DNA of 64,000 nt from Calocera cornea HHB12733 (Eukaryota > Basidiomycota > Dacrymycetes > Dacrymycetales > Dacrymycetaceae), in assembly GCA_001632435.1 (NCBI GenBank), contig KV424028.1, positions 42,137 to 106,136 of the forward strand. The letters run 5' to 3'. Positions 1 to 10,752 of the stretch are shown here, piece after piece (positions within the stretch are counted from its first letter, which is position 1; every line of letters starts with the position of its first letter). The translations under genes were made by a program, and so were the position numbers. The notes beneath the pieces were generated by a model, which was given only the letters and a program-made list of their open reading frames with translations, had not been told where the DNA came from and made no database searches.

Positions 1-387
1 TGAGCCGCCCGCGCCGCAGTCGCGAATGACTTCACCGCGCGCCTTCCTTCCCTTTATCAGCACCGCCCTGCTCCAGGGTCCGCGTGACCATCAATAGCAT
101 CTTTCGATTTAGACTCGCGGCCTACCCATGCGTGCGTATGGGCGCCTGGCAGCGCAGGGAGGGAGCGGCTTGGGCCTTTTCCGCCCACGCCGCCCCGAGC
201 TGTATATCTGCGTCTTTTCCCTCTCGACCACCACGACAGTACGCGCTGTGGTTCCCACCGGCCACCGTAGTCTGTCTCCAACGTCCAGCCCTTGCTGTGC
301 ATACTAGTCTAGTATCACTCACTGTCACTGAGTTTTGACTCGCACCTGTCTCCTACTCGCCCCGAGCATCGGCGAACGAAAGAAGAA
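1..387. other. Intergenic, upstream of the first RTA1-like gene
   Basis: No gene is supported here. The stretch has pyrimidine-rich patches, and the short open frames on both strands lack a recognisable domain or a coherent splice structure. It probably holds the promoter of the RTA1-like gene that starts at 388 and possibly the 3' end of a gene to the left of the window. Confidence 0.4.
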
Positions 388-1687
388 ATGTCGACCAATA
401 GCACTCTGGGCCTGCCGTCCACCTATTGTGTGTCCATTGCACAACCCTGGGTTACATGATGCTGACGTCTGCTGTCCGGCTGCAGCGGAGGGAAGCTGGT
501 GGTTCTATGGTGCGTGCTGGAGCGCTGGCGTGGCTCGGGGAGACGCTCATCTCCATCCCTAGCCCCGAATAAGGTCGCCCCGATCGTGTTCGCCATCCTC
601 TTCCTTGCATCTGGGAGCTTGCATCTGTGGCAGACCATGTACGTTGCCTCTACGCACGGGATTGACCCCTGCTGACCAGTATGCAGCCATTACAAGACAT
701 GGAAATCGACCACGCTGCTGCCCATCGCGGCGCTCGTCTTCGTCGCCGGCTATGCCATGCGCGAGGTCGGCGCGTTCTATCCGACGAACATCGCGTACTA
801 CATGTCGAGCAGCATCATCCTGCTCTGTTCCCCGTGCGTCTCCTTCCCCTTCGTCCTGTGACCCGCAACTGATGATAGTTTCTAGCCCGGTGTACGAAGC
901 TGTCAACTGCTTTATCCTTGGCCGACTGATGTACTACATTCCCTATGAGGCGCCGATGCACCCGTGGAGGCTGATGATGACGTTCGGTGTGCTGTCCTCA
1001 ATGACGGAGAGCGTGAACAGCAACGGCGCTGCGAAGGCGACGACCCCATATGGCGGGCACGGCAACCAGCTAGCGGGCGAAATCCTGCTCGACATCTCCT
1101 TCACCGTGCAGATCCTCACCATGCTCTGCTTCATTGCCATCGCCCTGCGGTTCGAGTACAACTGCCGGCGCGCGGCCGTCTTCCCCGACAACCTCCGCAA
1201 CTCGCTGCGCATCCTGTACGTCTCCTGCGCGCTCATTAGCGTGCGCACAATCTATCGCGCTGTGGAGTGGTACGGCGCGCGCGGGATCAACGCGGCGGAC
1301 CCGGACAGCTACCCAACCGTGATGCGCTACGAGGCTTTCTTCTACGTGTTCGAGGCCAGCGTGATGCTCCTCAACAGCGTCATGCTCAACATCGTCCCGC
1401 CCACCCGCTACCTCCCGCGGGACTTCAAGGTCTTCCTCGCACCCGACGGCGTGACGGAGATGATCGGCAAGGGCATGCTGAAGCGGGACCCGCGCAGGTA
1501 CTGGCAGCAATGGCTCGACCCGTTCGACCTCTACGGCCTGTTCACGAAGCGCGACGAGAAGATCAACCTCTGGGAGCAGGAGGCAGAGGCTACGCCCGGC
1601 ACGCCTAGCAGCGACGGGTCCAGTGACATGGAGAAGCTTGGTTGGGGAAACTGGAAGAATGACAACGGGCTTGTGAAGCTCGTGTGA
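388..1687 (+). CDS. RTA1-like 7-TM membrane protein, copy 1
   Basis: This encodes a 362-residue polytopic membrane protein of the RTA1 family, fungal proteins linked to lipid translocation and to resistance to sterol- or membrane-active compounds. Exons are 388-427, 486-509, 563-638, 687-833 and 886-1687; their lengths sum to 1089 nt. Family marks are the APNK start of the first membrane segment, PPVYEAVNCF, a long charged-hydrophobic helix ending RFEYNC, the stretch VRTIYRAVEW, and a final helix before PPTRYLP. A cytosolic tail with APDGVTE and DPFDLYGLFTKRDEKIN follows. The start is the ATG that heads a short MSTN-type leader shared with copy 2. It is the first of four same-strand tandem copies. 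Unlike copies 2-4 it lacks the intron before the YE-P-HPW block, so that exon is fused. Substrate and membrane location are not visible from sequence. Confidence 0.9.
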
Positions 1688-2647
1688 GCGATTCCCGAGG
1701 ATGCAGTGCTGCTTCCCTGCGGCACAGGTGTGAAGGCGAGCGTGGGAGTACCACAGCGCGGTCGCATGAGCAGGGAGATCTGCCACGATTCACTCAAGAA
1801 GAACGAAATCCGGCCATGCGGGCCGGAACAAGCCGCAAATACAGGAGGCGCCTTGCTACAGCCTTCGGACGTCACGACCCCATCCATATCTCACGATCTA
1901 CATGGCCGCTGCATGCAAGTGACAACACGACGATGCTCGTCACGTTCCTGCTTTTTTCGGAGGAAAGACGCTGCGCAGGCTTTACAGCCTCTTCTAGAAC
2001 CGCACTCAGGGGACGGAGGCGCGTAATTTGTATACACTTTGTCTACGTGACCATCTCAATTCCTTCCTTCCTTTCTTCTCGGGCTCTCGGCGTCATATTG
2101 CATGTAGCATTATAACTGTAATTATATCATGTGACCTGTACCTGTCCCCGGTCGGCGCCGCAGCAGTAGGCCAGGGCACACGATGCCAGTTCTCGGGCGA
2201 TGCCTGAGCACAATGCCGGCATGTGACTCATGTGAGCAGCATGTGCTGCTTGCATGAGGGGCGGGAGCCCTGAGCGCCCGCGCAGCAGTCGCAGCGGCAC
2301 GGCCTTGCCCCAGTCGACGCCCGCCTCCTCCTCCGCATCGCCTCGACAATAGAGTCCTACCGCACGTGCGTCCAAGGGCCCCGCGCAAAACGTCTTGTGG
2401 CCCGCCGGGCGGCGCGTCCTGGGATTAGGCTCCTTTGATATCGGGCGGGAATGCGGGGCTCGCCCGTACACAGGGTCGAGTCGCCGTCACGGCGGTTTTC
2501 CTTTGGGCGCCAACACAGTCCGCCGAGTATTTGAGGGCTTGAGCAACATGAAGAAACCATAACACTGAACTTTCCACTCCCCCAACCTCCCAATCAGGAG
2601 AGCACCTCTATACAACAAGATCATCAACGAACAAACTGGTCAGCGCT
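1688..2647. other. Intergenic between RTA1-like copies 1 and 2
   Basis: This is the 3' flank of copy 1 and the promoter of copy 2. It contains an AT-richer patch around 2085-2135 (ATTATAACTGTAATTATATC) and GC-rich sequence up to 2480. I see no supported gene in it. Confidence 0.4.
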
Positions 2648-4041
2648 ATGTCTACGAACACCACGCTACCGGCCGGATATGGTACGTAGGAGAAAGAATC
2701 TGTGTCGCCCGGACTGCTGAACTGACACGACTCTATCATAGCCGAAGACTCTTGGTGGTATTATGGTGGGTATCAAGCCTTCCAGAGGTTTGTGAGATGC
2801 TAAACGGTGACACCTGTTATTAAGCGCCCAACAAAGTCTTACCGATGATTTACGGCGTCCTCTTCCTCGTCTCAGGTTCCTGGCACTTATACCAAAACAT
2901 GTGCATATATTTTATTCCCGACTTCTTTTCACATGTCCTAACCTCCATGTTACAGAAAGTTCAAGACTTGGGGAGCGACAGCCTTGTTTCCCATAGCCGC
3001 GCTGGTTTTCGCCACAGGCTTCATCATACGCGAAATTGGCGCGTTCCACTACACAGATCTCCCATATTACATGGCCAGCACCATCGCACTGCTCACCGCT
3101 CCGTGTGTAACTTCGATTGCTTCTGGTGTTTACAGACTGAAGCGGTTTGTAGCCCTCTCTATGAAGCCGCCAACTGCTTCATTCTCGGCAGATTGCTGTT
3201 CTACGTTCGTGAGTGCCACTGGCGACAGTCCGCGATTATCAATCAGATTCTTACCCACGTCTCAGCGTACGAAATGCCGCTCCAACCCTGGCGGCTCATG
3301 GGCATGTTTGGGACACTCGAGGTCGTGACGGAGGCGATCAACATCAACGGAGCCGCGAAAGCTACAGCCGCCTACGGTGACCCCGGAGATCAAGTCGCCG
3401 GTAGGATCCTGCTAGACGTCTCCCTCACTATCCAAATCGTCACCATGATCTGCTTCATCCTCTTCGCCCTTCGCTTCGAGTACAACTGTCGGTCTGCCGG
3501 TGTGTTTCCCGACAAGCTGCGCCGCTCGCTCCGGGTCCTCTACCTGTCATGCACGTTGATCGCCTGCCGGACGATCTACCGCGCCGTGGAATGGTTCGAG
3601 ATTCGCCATATCGACCCGTCAGATCCGAGCAGCTTCCCGACGGTAATGAAGCAGGAAGCCTACTTCTGGGTCTTCGAGGCCACCGCGATGCTCCTGAACA
3701 CCTTCCTGCTCAATGTCTTCCACCCCACCCGCCTGCTCCCGCGGAGCATCAGGATCTTCATCGCTCCCGATGGCGTGACGGAGATGGAGGGCAAGGGGAT
3801 GCTGAAGAAGGACTCGCGCCCGACCTGGCTCAAGTGGTGCGATCCGTTCGACCTCCGCAGCATATTTGCCCCGCGGGATCTGAGAATCAACCTGTGGGAA
3901 GAACAGGAAGTGGTGAACAGACAGGGGGGAGACGATCGTGTCGGGAATGAGCTGGGGGAGATTCCTTGGGGAAGCTCCGGTAGCTCTCGGAAGGACGACC
4001 ACGACCCAGCTGGATACAACAATCTGACCGATGCCGTCTGA
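2648..4041 (+). CDS. RTA1-like 7-TM membrane protein, copy 2
   Basis: This encodes a 370-residue RTA1-family membrane protein, paralogous to its neighbours. Exons are 2648-2681, 2742-2765, 2825-2900, 2956-3102, 3153-3208 and 3266-4041, summing to 1113 nt. The second to fourth exons are 24, 76 and 147 nt, the same as in copies 1 and 3. Visible family blocks are WWYY before the first helix, PPLYEAANCF, RFEYNC, CRTIYRAVEW, HPTRLLP and APDGVTEMEGKG. The C-terminal tail (about 35 residues after INLWEEQ) is unrelated to that of copies 1 and 3. It is lower in GC than copy 1. The start ATG opens MSTNTTLP, close to MSTNSTLG in copy 1. As an RTA1 protein it would sit in the plasma membrane or an internal membrane; its ligand is unknown. 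Confidence 0.9.
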
Positions 4042-4779
4042 GAGCCGCTCGGTTCGAGGATGCGCTACTCTACATTCCGCCCCCAGGCACGCAGGTCCAA
4101 TACTGTCCATCTGCATTTCCCATGTATGTACCATACGATTAGAAGCTATAACTGTGATACCATATCTATGATTTTCAGATTGATGACGCATTTCTGTGTC
4201 GGATCCGTCCCCCTGGAAGCAGCCTTGGTTTGGAATGATGTTTATCCACTAAGCCGAGGCCCGACACACAGCCTTGGAATGAATCATTGATACTCATGAT
4301 CCTCCAGCAAGCTCCAAAGTTTTTCCCCTCTGCAGCTCCATTTCTTGACGTTTCTGAGCGCGACATCAGCAGGAGAAATGCTCATGATTGGTTACTGCTT
4401 TCCCCTTCTTGTTGCCGAGGATGGGGATTGGAGGCACCTTGACGTTTAGCATATATTCGAGTGATGGAGCACCTCTGGAGGCCGATTCCGATGTCCCGGT
4501 CCATGTGAAGAAGTCCATCGAGCCCCGATTTTCCAAGAAGGAGCAAGTGGATTTCAGACCGTGATGGGCCCGCGCCGCAGCAAACTTCTGCACCGCATCC
4601 AGAGAAGTTGATGCCAAGTACTGTACCCGTGTTTCTCAGGGTCCCACGAGGTGCCGTGCGCCGAGCCCCATCGGCCGCTGTGGAGTGCCGACGAGTCACT
4701 GCACCTTGAAGGGCTTGTTTCTGCACAACCACGGCAACAGGATAGACAGCCCCTCGACGATACGGAAAGTCAGAGCGAC
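4042..4779. other. Intergenic between RTA1-like copies 2 and 3
   Basis: This holds the copy 2 3' flank and the copy 3 promoter. A minus-strand open frame (4366-4617) reads through but has no recognisable domain or splice partner, so I do not call it. Nothing else stands out. Confidence 0.35.
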
Positions 4780-6110
4780 ATGGCATCGAACAGCACAACC
4801 CTGCCATCGGGATTTGGTAAGTGGCCCCACATAGTTGCAATGCTGAGGCGCTGAATCGAGGTTATAATATAGTGGAAGGCAGTTGGTGGTACTATTGTAG
4901 GTCGCCCAGCATCTATCTCGGCTGCTCAGCTGACGCTGGGTCATGCAGTACCGAACAAGATCGCGCCGGTTGTCTTTGCGGTACTCTTTCTGATATCCGG
5001 TTGCTGGCACCTATACCAAAACATGTACGTCGTTATTCTTATCGGGCCGCTCATCATCGCCTGACGATTTTGCAGAGTCTACAAATGCTGGAAGACAACA
5101 GGTCTTTTGCCGTTTGCGGCTCTTGTGTTCGTCGAGGGATATGTTCTGCGCGAGGTGGGCGCGTTCCACCCGGACAGCCTTGCTTTCTACATGGCGAGCA
5201 CAATTGAGCTGCTGTGCTCCCCGTTAGTAGTTGTGTTCCGCTTGAAATATCCACCTGATCTCGTTCCAGGCCAGTGTATGAGGCGGCAAATTGCTTCATT
5301 GTTACTCGCTTCCTGTACTACGTTCGTAAGTATTGAAACTCGCGCACTACCCCACTTTGTGCTTACCGAGCTGTAGCATACCGAGCCCCGCTCCATCCAT
5401 GGCGGTTGATGCTGACGCTTGGAACATTCGAAGCATACCTTGAAGCGATCAATGCGAACGGAGCGGCCGAGGCGACGTCATATAGAGGGAGCAACGTCAA
5501 GTCCGGGAAGATCCTGATGAACATCTCCCTCGTCTGCCAGATCATCAGCATGCTCTTCTTCATCGGCGTCACCTTTCGGTTCGAGTACAACTGCCGACGC
5601 GTCGGTCTGTTCCCTGACAAACTGCGGAATGGTCTCCGTGTGGTGTACGTGTCCTGCGCTCTGATCAGTATGCGCACAATATACCGCTCAGTGGAATGGT
5701 TCGACGCACCGAACCTCGACCCGTCCAACCCGGACAGTTTCCCACCCGTGCTGAGGACCGAGGCGTACTTCTACGTCTTCGAGGCGAGCGTGATGCTGAT
5801 CAACACGTTCCTGCTCAACATCTTCCATCCGACGCGGCTCATCCCCCAGAACTACAAGGTCTACCTGGCTCCGGACGGCGTCACAGAGTTGGAGGGCAGG
5901 GGGATGACGAAGGACCCGCGGCCGTACTGGCTGCAGTGGGTCGACCCGTTCGACCTGTACGGGCTGTTCACCAAAAGGGATGAGAAGATCAACTTCTGGT
6001 TGCCGGAGACAGATGCATCCAGCACAACGCAGAGCGATCATACATCAGATATGGAGAAGCAGGGATGGGGAAACTGGAAGACGCAGGACAAGTTGGTCCA
6101 GGTCGTTTGA
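4780..6110 (+). CDS. RTA1-like 7-TM membrane protein, copy 3
   Basis: This encodes a 357-residue RTA1-family membrane protein. Exons are 4780-4816, 4873-4896, 4949-5024, 5076-5222, 5270-5325 and 5377-6110, summing to 1074 nt. The 24, 76, 147 and 56 nt exons match copy 2 exactly. Family blocks include PNKIAPVVF, PPVYEAANCF, RFEYNCRRVG, MRTIYRSVEW, HPTRLIP and APDGVTELEGRG. The tail reads DPFDLYGLFTKRDEKIN and ends with DMEKQGWGNWK, nearly the same as copy 1. Copies 1 and 3 therefore look like the closest pair although copy 2 lies between them. The start is the ATG opening MASNSTTLPSGF, which aligns with the leaders of the other copies. Function is inferred from the family only. Confidence 0.9.
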
Positions 6111-7322
6111 GCCGTGGGTTGGTTCGTGAATCGGGATGCAGTGCAAGATTCCTGCGGCGCAGGTGTGAGATTCTGTTTCTTACTATGTATTACCTCTCAT
6201 GAGATGAGGGACGCGCTGTACTTTGCCCTATGTATCACTCAATTACCAGATAGAAGTTTAGGCATCCGAGCCCGGACCTGTACAATCGCCCAGGGCAAAG
6301 AATGCCGCTGGTTTGGCGCGGTTTGGCGATCTGCAGATGGCGTCTAGGGGCCCCGTGACTGGTGATTCTGATGAAGAATAGGGCAATTTTAAGGATGGCG
6401 GTGCAGTGATTGACTCATGGCTCCATCCGCAGTCGCTCGAGGGAAGGAAGCTTGGCAACACACGAAGTCGGGATGGCCAAAGCCGGGTGGCCGAACGATG
6501 TTCGGCTCCGTTTGGGCTAAAACCGCGCATGCAGCCTCCTATGGCGTCGACGCCGTGTTAATCAATGCGGTGCAGGAGGCCCGCGCCGAGAATATGAGCC
6601 GCCGATGTCCATCCCGCTGGAAAGACAGGCAACCGTCTGCGCAGCCCGGTCCGGGGTAGGAGGACGGCCGAACTCGTATGCTCCACATGCGCCAGCCTCG
6701 TTGGAACCGAGTATGGAATGTTCGATTCCTGTTCAACGCAGACCATCGAGGATTTCGTCAGAGGTAATCCTCGACGTGTGACGTTTCCCCAGGGAACAGA
6801 CTTGCGGATGTGCCTGAGGAGTGGAAAACGAGCGCCTGTCCGCAGCAGCCGTGCTCCATATTCGCACGTGAGCAGCACCGCCTCAGCGCGGAGCTTCTGC
6901 TCAGGGTCCATTGGTTGACTGAATAGCGTCCGCGCGAAGGCACTTGCATTATTGGCCACCACAACCTTGATGTCAACTGAACGGCTTGCAGCACGCAAGT
7001 TGCTGATCTTCTACGAACATCTGACACAGCCCGCAGTCCTGCGCTGGGCGATGCACTGACTCTTTTGTATCCAACGTCAACATCCTCCAGAGCTGCGTAT
7101 GGCGATGTACCCTCGGAAATTGAGGTTCAGGTCACCCTGTCCTTAGCACCGAGCGTTGTCTCCTCCTTTCGGTCGGGGACTGGCAGACCTTAGATAAAGC
7201 ACCGGACGTCATTCCCATTTTGCCACCGCAATCCCGGACTACACCCCGACAACCACCCGCAACCCCGGGTACACCGCGATAGATTGTCCGAGACCAACCA
7301 CCAACAAAGTTCAACAGTCACA
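6111..7322. other. Intergenic between RTA1-like copies 3 and 4
   Basis: This 1.2 kb spacer is the longest in the array. A minus-strand open frame of about 146 codons (6558-6998) has no recognisable motif. The 200 bases before 7323 are CCAAC/CAACCACC-rich and probably serve as the copy 4 leader. No gene is supported. Confidence 0.35.
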
Positions 7323-8767
7323 ATGTCTTCCTCGGATGGGCTTCCTGACGGCTACGGTAAGTCTCAATGGCTCTAGAACTATGTGCAGCGCTCACCGCAA
7401 GTATTGTTTGCAATAGCGCTTGGAAGCTGGTGGTACTACGGTCAGTAATTTTGAAGGCCAACTCCGAGTCCTGCTAAATTCCGGCCGGGCCTCCTCCAGC
7501 ACCCAACAAGCCAGCACCCATCGCCTTTGCCATTATATTCGCCGGATCCGGACTGTGGCATTTCTGGCAATGCCAGTATGTATTTTGCTTCTTTGAACGG
7601 CTGGAAAAGTGAAACTGTTCCATAGTCGATTCCACAGCTGGAGGGCGACTGGATTCCTGCCCTGGGCTGCAATCCTCTTCGTCGCTGGCTTCGTGCTGAG
7701 ATCTATCGGTTCCTTCCACTACGATAATCGTGCGTCATATTTATGCCTGGTAACTTCTGCTTTAACCCATTTGTTCAGTTCCAATCTTCATTTCTAGCAC
7801 GGTCATGTTGTTGGCCGCTCCGTGAGTGATTTCGCTTCATGGCGTAGGCCCACCATTGACAGAATACAGACCCATTTATGAAGCCGCGAACTTCTTCACT
7901 TTGGGTCGCATTCTTTACTACGTTGTGCGTGACATGGCTGCAACCGCCAGAAGTGTCCTAATGATCTATACCTCCAGCCGTATCATGCACCCATGCACCC
8001 TGGACGTGTCGTGACAACATTCGCCGCACTCCAAGCGCTTATAGAGGCTCTGAACGGCAAGTAACATGTGATGCCATTCGCTTTCTCGTCCCTAATCATG
8101 CGCAGGCAACGGCGGTTCGCGTGCCGCCAACTCTGCTCTCACCCCAGCGCAGCAAGAGGTCGGCAGGGATCTGCTCAAAGCCGCACTCATCCTCCAGCTG
8201 TTCTGCATGGCCTGCTTCATCCTGCTCGCCGGCACCTTCGAACTGCGCTGCCGCAAGGCTGGTGTGCTGCCCAAGAACCTCCGTCAGGTGCTCCTGGTCC
8301 TGTACATCTCCTGCCTCCTCATCACTATCCGTACCGTGTACCGCACGGTTGAGTACTGGGAGGACTCAGGGCTCGATTTCTCCGACCCGGATTCCTTCCC
8401 GCCCATCTTCAAGCGAGAGTGGTTCTTCTGGGTCTTCGAGGCGATGCTCATGGCGTCTAACACCTGGCTGCTCAACATCTGTCACCCGAGCCGCTTCCTC
8501 CCCCACAACCTAAAGGTGTACCTCGCGCCCGACGGCGTGACCGAGATCGAGGGCGCTGGGTTCCGGGACACGCGACACTTCCTGCTCACCCTGTTCGATC
8601 CGTTCGACATCTGGGGCTTGATCACCAAGCGTAACAAGAAGAACAACATCTGGGAGCAGCAGGCGAGGGAGGAGGCGAACGCCCAGGGCGCGGAGCTGGG
8701 CACCCTCTCCAACAGGGACCAGATGGTTTCGAAGACGGAGAGCACGAATCCCCTGCGCAAGAACTAG
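7323..8767 (+). CDS. RTA1-like 7-TM membrane protein, copy 4
   Basis: This encodes a 358-residue RTA1-family protein, the most diverged of the four. Exons are 7323-7356, 7417-7440, 7500-7575, 7626-7729, 7779-7821, 7870-7924, 7978-8056 and 8106-8767, summing to 1077 nt. The 104 and 43 nt exons add up to the 147 nt exon of the other copies, so an extra intron splits it. The intron 8057-8105 has to begin with GC (G|GCAAGT) to keep frame and give the LNGNGG stretch; the nearby GT at 8061 breaks the frame. Family blocks are APNKPAP, PPIYEAANFF, FELRCRKAG, IRTVYRTVEYW, HPSRFLP and APDGVTEIEG. The tail is DPFDIWGLITKRNKKNN. The leader MSSSDGLPDGY aligns with the other copies. Its role is inferred from the family. 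Confidence 0.88.
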
Positions 8768-9941
8768 ACGTGACGCCCGAATGCCGTCGCACTAGACAGT
8801 GCAGCGACTTCTCTTCCGCTTTATTCCGCCTGCCTTCAAGTTGCTCAGCCTCCAATATCCCTGCAAGTCGCGATGTGGTCACTGCTCTAAAATTCGTGAT
8901 GTTCTTCATCCACCTTTGCATGTTCTCAAGTAGATTCTTTCAAGGAATGCAATTCGTGTGCTTGTGATAGAGACGTTGTGCGACGATTCCAGAACTTCCC
9001 GCTCCCTGTGCCAAGCAATTGGAAGGGGGGAGCACGGAGCCAAATGTCCCCTCCCTCCACGTCCATCGGAATGCAGTCGGTACTCCACTCCTTCTCGTGC
9101 CCCTAGTAAATGCTCAGCGGCTTGCATACTCGCTATCATGAGCCGAACAATTTGGCTTTGGAGTTTCGGACAATCCTGCTTCATTGCATCCTCAGGGGGA
9201 CTGAAAGTTGTGTCGCTTCCCGTGGCCCCTCTGGCGACGCGCATCTGGTTCTGTATGCTCGACACTAGCTCACGCGGCCGGGCACTCTCTGCGCACTTCT
9301 TCTCAGCCTGCATTGCACATGCGCCGCTCTGAAAGTCAGCTTTAGCACTCGCATGCCAACCCCCGACCTGGTTGAGAACCTGCGCCCATACAATTGTCTC
9401 CAGATGGGCGGGCTGAGTCACCCGGGGAGGCGAGCAGCAGCCCTCCGCCAGCACTGTTTCGGACAGCAAGCCACCCGCCCACCCCGCCCGGCCCCAGACC
9501 AAGGGGCTGTCGACCATGTCCCAGCGCTTGACAACACATACTCTGGGCTGATCCAGGCGCGGCCACTGCAGTACATCATTGGATGTCTGCGGACCGATGC
9601 AGGGTCTGCTGCAAATTGTGACAGTGGTCGGAGCTTGGGAGGCTGTTGATGTCGGGCCGGCTGGGAGGGATGGGACGATGTCTGGGCTGGCTGGGGCGAC
9701 AGCAGAGATTGTCTTTCCTTCCATGATCTGGAGAGCGCTGAGGCACGCACGGCTCAAGCGAGGCTATAAAGCGTACATCGAGCGCCGGGTGGCTCTCCAG
9801 CAACAAGCCACTGAGCGCATAATACCCCCAGCCCGCATCTCTGCATCGCACTCGCACCTCTTAACACAACCACACTCGTGCACTCCTGCTACTACGACTA
9901 CAACAACACTTAATAATAACCACCCCCCTCCAACGTCCACA
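8768..9941. other. Intergenic with a long uncertain minus-strand open frame
   Basis: This is the copy 4 3' flank followed by the upstream region of the small secreted peptide gene. The minus strand is open for 283 codons (8906-9757), but the translation shows no domain, signal peptide or splice logic. It also overlaps the plus-strand promoter region, so I treat it as fortuitous. The last 60 bases are CAACAACA-rich, as expected for a fungal 5' leader. Confidence 0.35.
9765..9770 (+). promoter_or_regulatory. TATA box of the small secreted peptide gene
   Basis: The sequence TATAAA lies in GAGGCTATAAAGCG, 172 bases upstream of the ATG at 9942 and followed by a CA-rich leader. The placement fits a highly expressed, leader-containing fungal gene. 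Transcription start sites would be needed to confirm it. Confidence 0.5.
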
Positions 9942-10240
9942 ATGCAGCTCCAAAACACCCTCGCCCTCCTCGCCCTCCTCTCATCCCTCGCCCTCCCAGC
10001 CCAGGCAGCCTGGCTCCCCTTCCGCCCCACAAAGCGTCACACCGAAGCCGACAACCACATCCGGGTACGCCTCCTGTCCAGGGCTAGCTAGCAGTGCCCA
10101 GTGGCTGACCCCCCCCCTAGGTGCCAAACGTCCAGCGGCTGCTGAACGACCCCGCGGCCATGACGGCCGAGTGCGAGCTCGTCGGGCTGCAGTATGTGGA
10201 CTATGGGCTGTGCGGCGAGTGGGCGGAGCTTGTGGGCTAG
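9942..10240 (+). CDS. Small secreted peptide, 80 residues
   Basis: Two exons, 9942-10064 and 10121-10240 (243 nt), encode 80 residues. The N-terminus is a textbook signal peptide: a short polar start, a leucine-rich core of about 14 residues and an ALPAQA-A cleavage site near residue 22. The mature part is about 58 residues and begins AWLPFRPTKR. The dibasic KR is a possible Kex2 processing site. It contains two cysteines near the C-terminus that could form a single disulfide. The intron donor is GTACGC and the acceptor lies after a C-rich tract. A TATA box and a CA-rich leader lie upstream. I do not recognise a family. Candidates are an effector-like small secreted protein or a processed peptide. 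The exon phases and the signal peptide make coding status likely; the function is unknown. Confidence 0.65.
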
Positions 10241-10752
10241 CTGGCCAATGCCGGTTGGACGCGCTGCGGGAGTTGAGGTCGGGGCCGGCGCTGGTCGCTG
10301 GTCCTTGGCCTGAGTCGAGTTTCTTTCTTTGGGCTGCCGGGGTCATCGGCCGGGCAGAATTCATACATCACATTGCATGCACTTGATGTCGCATCAACCA
10401 ATCGCTGCAATCAGAACCTACTTTGGAACCACACCTTGAGGCGCAAAACGCAAAGAGTCGGACTGCATTGCATCACATTAATGTGCGATATGCGGACTGC
10501 GTCTCTGCTGCACCACATGCCAGAGCGCACGCTCTAAGCCATCACCCATTCCCCAAGGCTGGAAGTACGCCCCAGTTCCCTCTTTCGCACCGATACAATA
10601 CATGCACGCAGCGGTGCCGGGCATATCCCAGCCGCGTGGCGGTCTTCCCACCTCATGCCAGATCTACAGCAGAGATCAGCAGTGTTCCCTGCCCGCCTCC
10701 CTCCCGCCACCACTGTGCTCGCTTCCCCCGCTTCGCGCTTCGCTCCATGAGG
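10241..10752. other. Intergenic between convergent genes
   Basis: This is the 3'-to-3' spacer between the secreted peptide gene (plus) and the mitochondrial K+/H+ exchange-related gene (minus). The right half is C-rich. No gene is supported. Confidence 0.4.

Noticed and set aside
6558..6998. Minus-strand open frame of 146 codons between RTA1 copies 3 and 4
   Set aside because: No recognisable motif and no extension by plausible splicing. It may be fortuitous.
8906..9757. Minus-strand open frame of 283 codons
   Set aside because: There is no domain, signal peptide or splice partner, and it overlaps the promoter and leader of the plus-strand secreted peptide gene. Composition looks like chance openness in GC-rich DNA.
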